Below, one piece after another: positions 62,039 through 64,000 of a stretch of DNA of 64,000 nucleotides (positions are counted from its first letter, which is position 1; each line of letters starts with the position of its first letter). Below the pieces are notes generated by a model. It was not told where the DNA came from, ran no database searches, and saw only the letters and a program-made list of their open reading frames with translations. A program made the position numbers and the translations under genes. The stretch lies in assembly GCF_003712195.1 (NCBI RefSeq), contig NZ_RDSD01000017.1, positions 30,394 through 94,393 on the forward strand. Reading direction: 5' to 3'. This DNA comes from Proteiniphilum sp. X52 (GTDB taxonomy: Bacteria > Bacteroidota > Bacteroidia > Bacteroidales > Dysgonomonadaceae).

Positions 62039-64000
62039 CTAATAATTGCACCACACTGGAATTGAAATGCTCTTTCAGCGCCTCCTCCTCGCCCCGCAAT
62101 TCCTAATAATTGCACCACACTGGAATTGAAATCGAATAGAATGTGCATTCATTTTTCACCCCTAGACTCTAATAATTGCACCACACTGGAATTGAAATAA
62201 ATTCCAACTCGTTTTTCTCAACTCGTTTTCGCGTCTAATAATTGCACCACACTGGAATTGAAATGTGCGAATATGTCATAATCCGCCGGGTAATTTGCGG
62301 CTAATAATTGCACCACACTGGAATTGAAATATACAGCGCACGAAATAGGCGTGGGCGTGAAGTTTTCTAATAATTGCACCACACTGGAATTGAAATTGAA
62401 ATTCGACGCCAACAACAATCCGCTGCCCGCAACTAATAATTGCACCACACTGGAATTGAAATCCGCAATTGACAAGGTGTTGATGTTTGGAGACGACTTC
62501 TAATAATTGCACCACACTGGAATTGAAATCACCCAACGGGCTGCTCTGGCACGACATAGTGAACTAATAATTGCACCACACTGGAATTGAAATGAAATAC
62601 TACTTAGTGAACAAGTGGAATATAGTTGTCTAATAATTGCACCACACTGGAATTGAAATCGGGAGCCTGGACGGGATCAATCCCGACCGTGGCCGCAACT
62701 AATAATTGCACCACACTGGAATTGAAATATATCAGGCAACAATCATGCGAAAAATATTCCTGCTAATAATTGCACCACACTGGAATTGAAATCACATCGA
62801 AATATCTGACAAAGTTCACAGAGCATTTCTAATAATTGCACCACACTGGAATTGAAATCGGCGGAAGCCATGAAATACGACGGCAACAACAACTAATAAT
62901 TGCACCACACTGGAATTGAAATCGGATATCTTGCCCTCGTAGTCCGCCTGAACGTCCCTAATAATTGCACCACACTGGAATTGAAATATCCTATCTCATT
63001 GAAATAGAATTTATCTGGATTCTAATAATTGCACCACACTGGAATTGAAATCAAGATTGAGCGTTGTTCAATCAGTCGGCACGAACTAATAATTGCACCA
63101 CACTGGAATTGAAATCAGGTACTGGTTTGCGCCCACGGTCGGGATTGATCCCGCTAATAATTGCACCACACTGGAATTGAAATGATCGTATACCTTCATA
63201 TTTCGGATGTGCTTCCGCACGCTAATAATTGCACCACACTGGAATTGAAATATATCTTCGTTTCAGCAAAAGATGTAATTCAAGTTCTAATAATTGCACC
63301 ACACTGGAATTGAAATGTTGTTTTATTCGGTCGCACAATCGCACGCGCTTCTAATAATTGCACCACACTGGAATTGAAATACGATCAAGGGGTTGGACAC
63401 CTCTATAAAGAAGTACTAATAATTGCACCACACTGGAATTGAAATTTGTGAGTATATCCCACACGTGCACTTCTCTCGTCTCTAATAATTGCACCACACT
63501 GGAATTGAAATTGAGCTCCACTATTGGGTTACGGTACAAATCCACACACTAATAATTGCACCACACTGGAATTGAAATTTGTACACCGCCCTTAACACGA
63601 CTGTGGCGTTGTCTAATAATTGCACCACACTGGAATTGAAATTTGCATGAGAATTTTGTCCTCAAATGTATTGTTTTCTAATAATTGCACCACACTGGAA
63701 TTGAAATGCGGATGGGAAATTGTAATATCGGTGATGTAGTCCTAATAATTGCACCACACTGGAATTGAAATCTTCGTTTAACCGTGACCTTGCAGATGAA
63801 TTAGGCGCTAATAATTGCACCACACTGGAATTGAAATGTCGGCAAAGAAACATTTGAAACGGTCTATTGGACTAATAATTGCACCACACTGGAATTGAAA
63901 TATCTGCGTCAGAGATCGAGATATAAGACAGGGGCGACTAATAATTGCACCACACTGGAATTGAAATCATGAGAGGCGAGACCTAGTTAAATACGCGGAG
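62039..64000 (+). CRISPR. Type I-B CRISPR array, 30 repeats, truncated by window end
   Basis: A 30-bp repeat starting CTAATAATTG, with CACCACACTG in the middle and ending GAATTGAAAT, occurs 30 times without any difference that I could see. The first copy is at 62039-62068 and the last at 63938-63967. There are 29 complete spacers of 34-39 bp, most often 34 or 36. The final 33 bases are part of a thirtieth spacer, so the array continues beyond the window. No degenerate terminal repeat is seen. Short open frames on the minus strand here, with a recurrent NSSVVQLL peptide, are repeat artefacts. Confidence 0.99.

Noticed and set aside
62218..63853. Minus-strand open frames with a repeating NSSVVQLL or QFQCGAII peptide
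   Set aside because: They are translations of the CRISPR repeat on the reverse strand, with spacers in between; no ribosome site or domain.

Overview
The window is Bacteroidota DNA, most likely from a member of the Bacteroidales. The evidence is three SusC/SusD pairs, two hybrid two-component regulators, Bacteroidota-type promoter boxes (TAnnTTTG) and many lipoproteins. The genus cannot be fixed from sequence alone; a Dysgonomonadaceae-like anaerobe would fit the glycyl radical enzyme and the gene mix, but that is a guess.

Layout. (1) 1-11119: a polysaccharide utilization locus (PUL A) on the minus strand, with SusC, SusD, a DUF4859-like surface lipoprotein, a broken GH43 gene and the start of a GH127-like enzyme that leaves the window. 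A divergent hybrid two-component regulator is encoded on the plus strand. (2) 11116-14490: a glycyl radical enzyme resembling trans-4-hydroxyproline dehydratase, with its radical SAM activase. (3) 14765-26792: mostly housekeeping genes: S41 protease, rpiB, tkt, a TrmH-family methyltransferase, tRNA-His, a bifunctional nuclease-like protein, rsmE, an MG2/plug protein, an M81 peptidase-like lipoprotein, nth and a small membrane protein. (4) 26811-44237: PUL B on the minus strand, with aldose 1-epimerase, two GH43 enzymes, a GH2 enzyme, a 58-residue lipoprotein, a second hybrid regulator, SusD, SusC and a large glutaminase-like lipoprotein. GH43, GH2 and the GH127-like gene point to arabinose-containing plant glycans, and the nearby tkt and rpiB fit pentose use. 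(5) 44615-51194: a TetR-type regulator and a minimal third system, PUL C (SusC, SusD, DUF3823 lipoprotein). (6) 51195-52104: a gene-poor junction with an ISL3-type transposase remnant.

(7) 52061-64000: a complete type I-B (Porphyromonas gingivalis-like) CRISPR-Cas locus: cas6, cas5, cas8, cas7, cas3, cas4, cas1, cas2, a leader, and an array of 30 identical 30-bp repeats that runs off the end. Two non-cas genes (pRiA4b ORF-3/IS1096 TnpR-like and DUF6155-like) and a RhuM-like gene fragment sit inside the operon, and the two intact genes bracket the AT-rich cas5-8-7-3 block. The flanking cas6 and cas4-cas1 genes are visibly richer in GC, so the effector block looks like an exchangeable cassette. 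Spacers 10 and 17 come from opposite strands of one target. Spacers 6 and 13 come from related targets and together suggest a 5' CCA PAM.

How the genes work together. Each PUL binds glycan at the surface (SusD and accessory lipoproteins), imports it through a SusC TonB-dependent porin, trims it with GH43, GH2 or GH127-like enzymes, and senses periplasmic oligosaccharide through a hybrid regulator. PUL C has no obvious sensor. In the CRISPR locus, Cas1-Cas2-Cas4 acquire spacers, Cas6 cuts the array transcript, and Cas5-Cas7-Cas8 form the surveillance complex that recruits Cas3.
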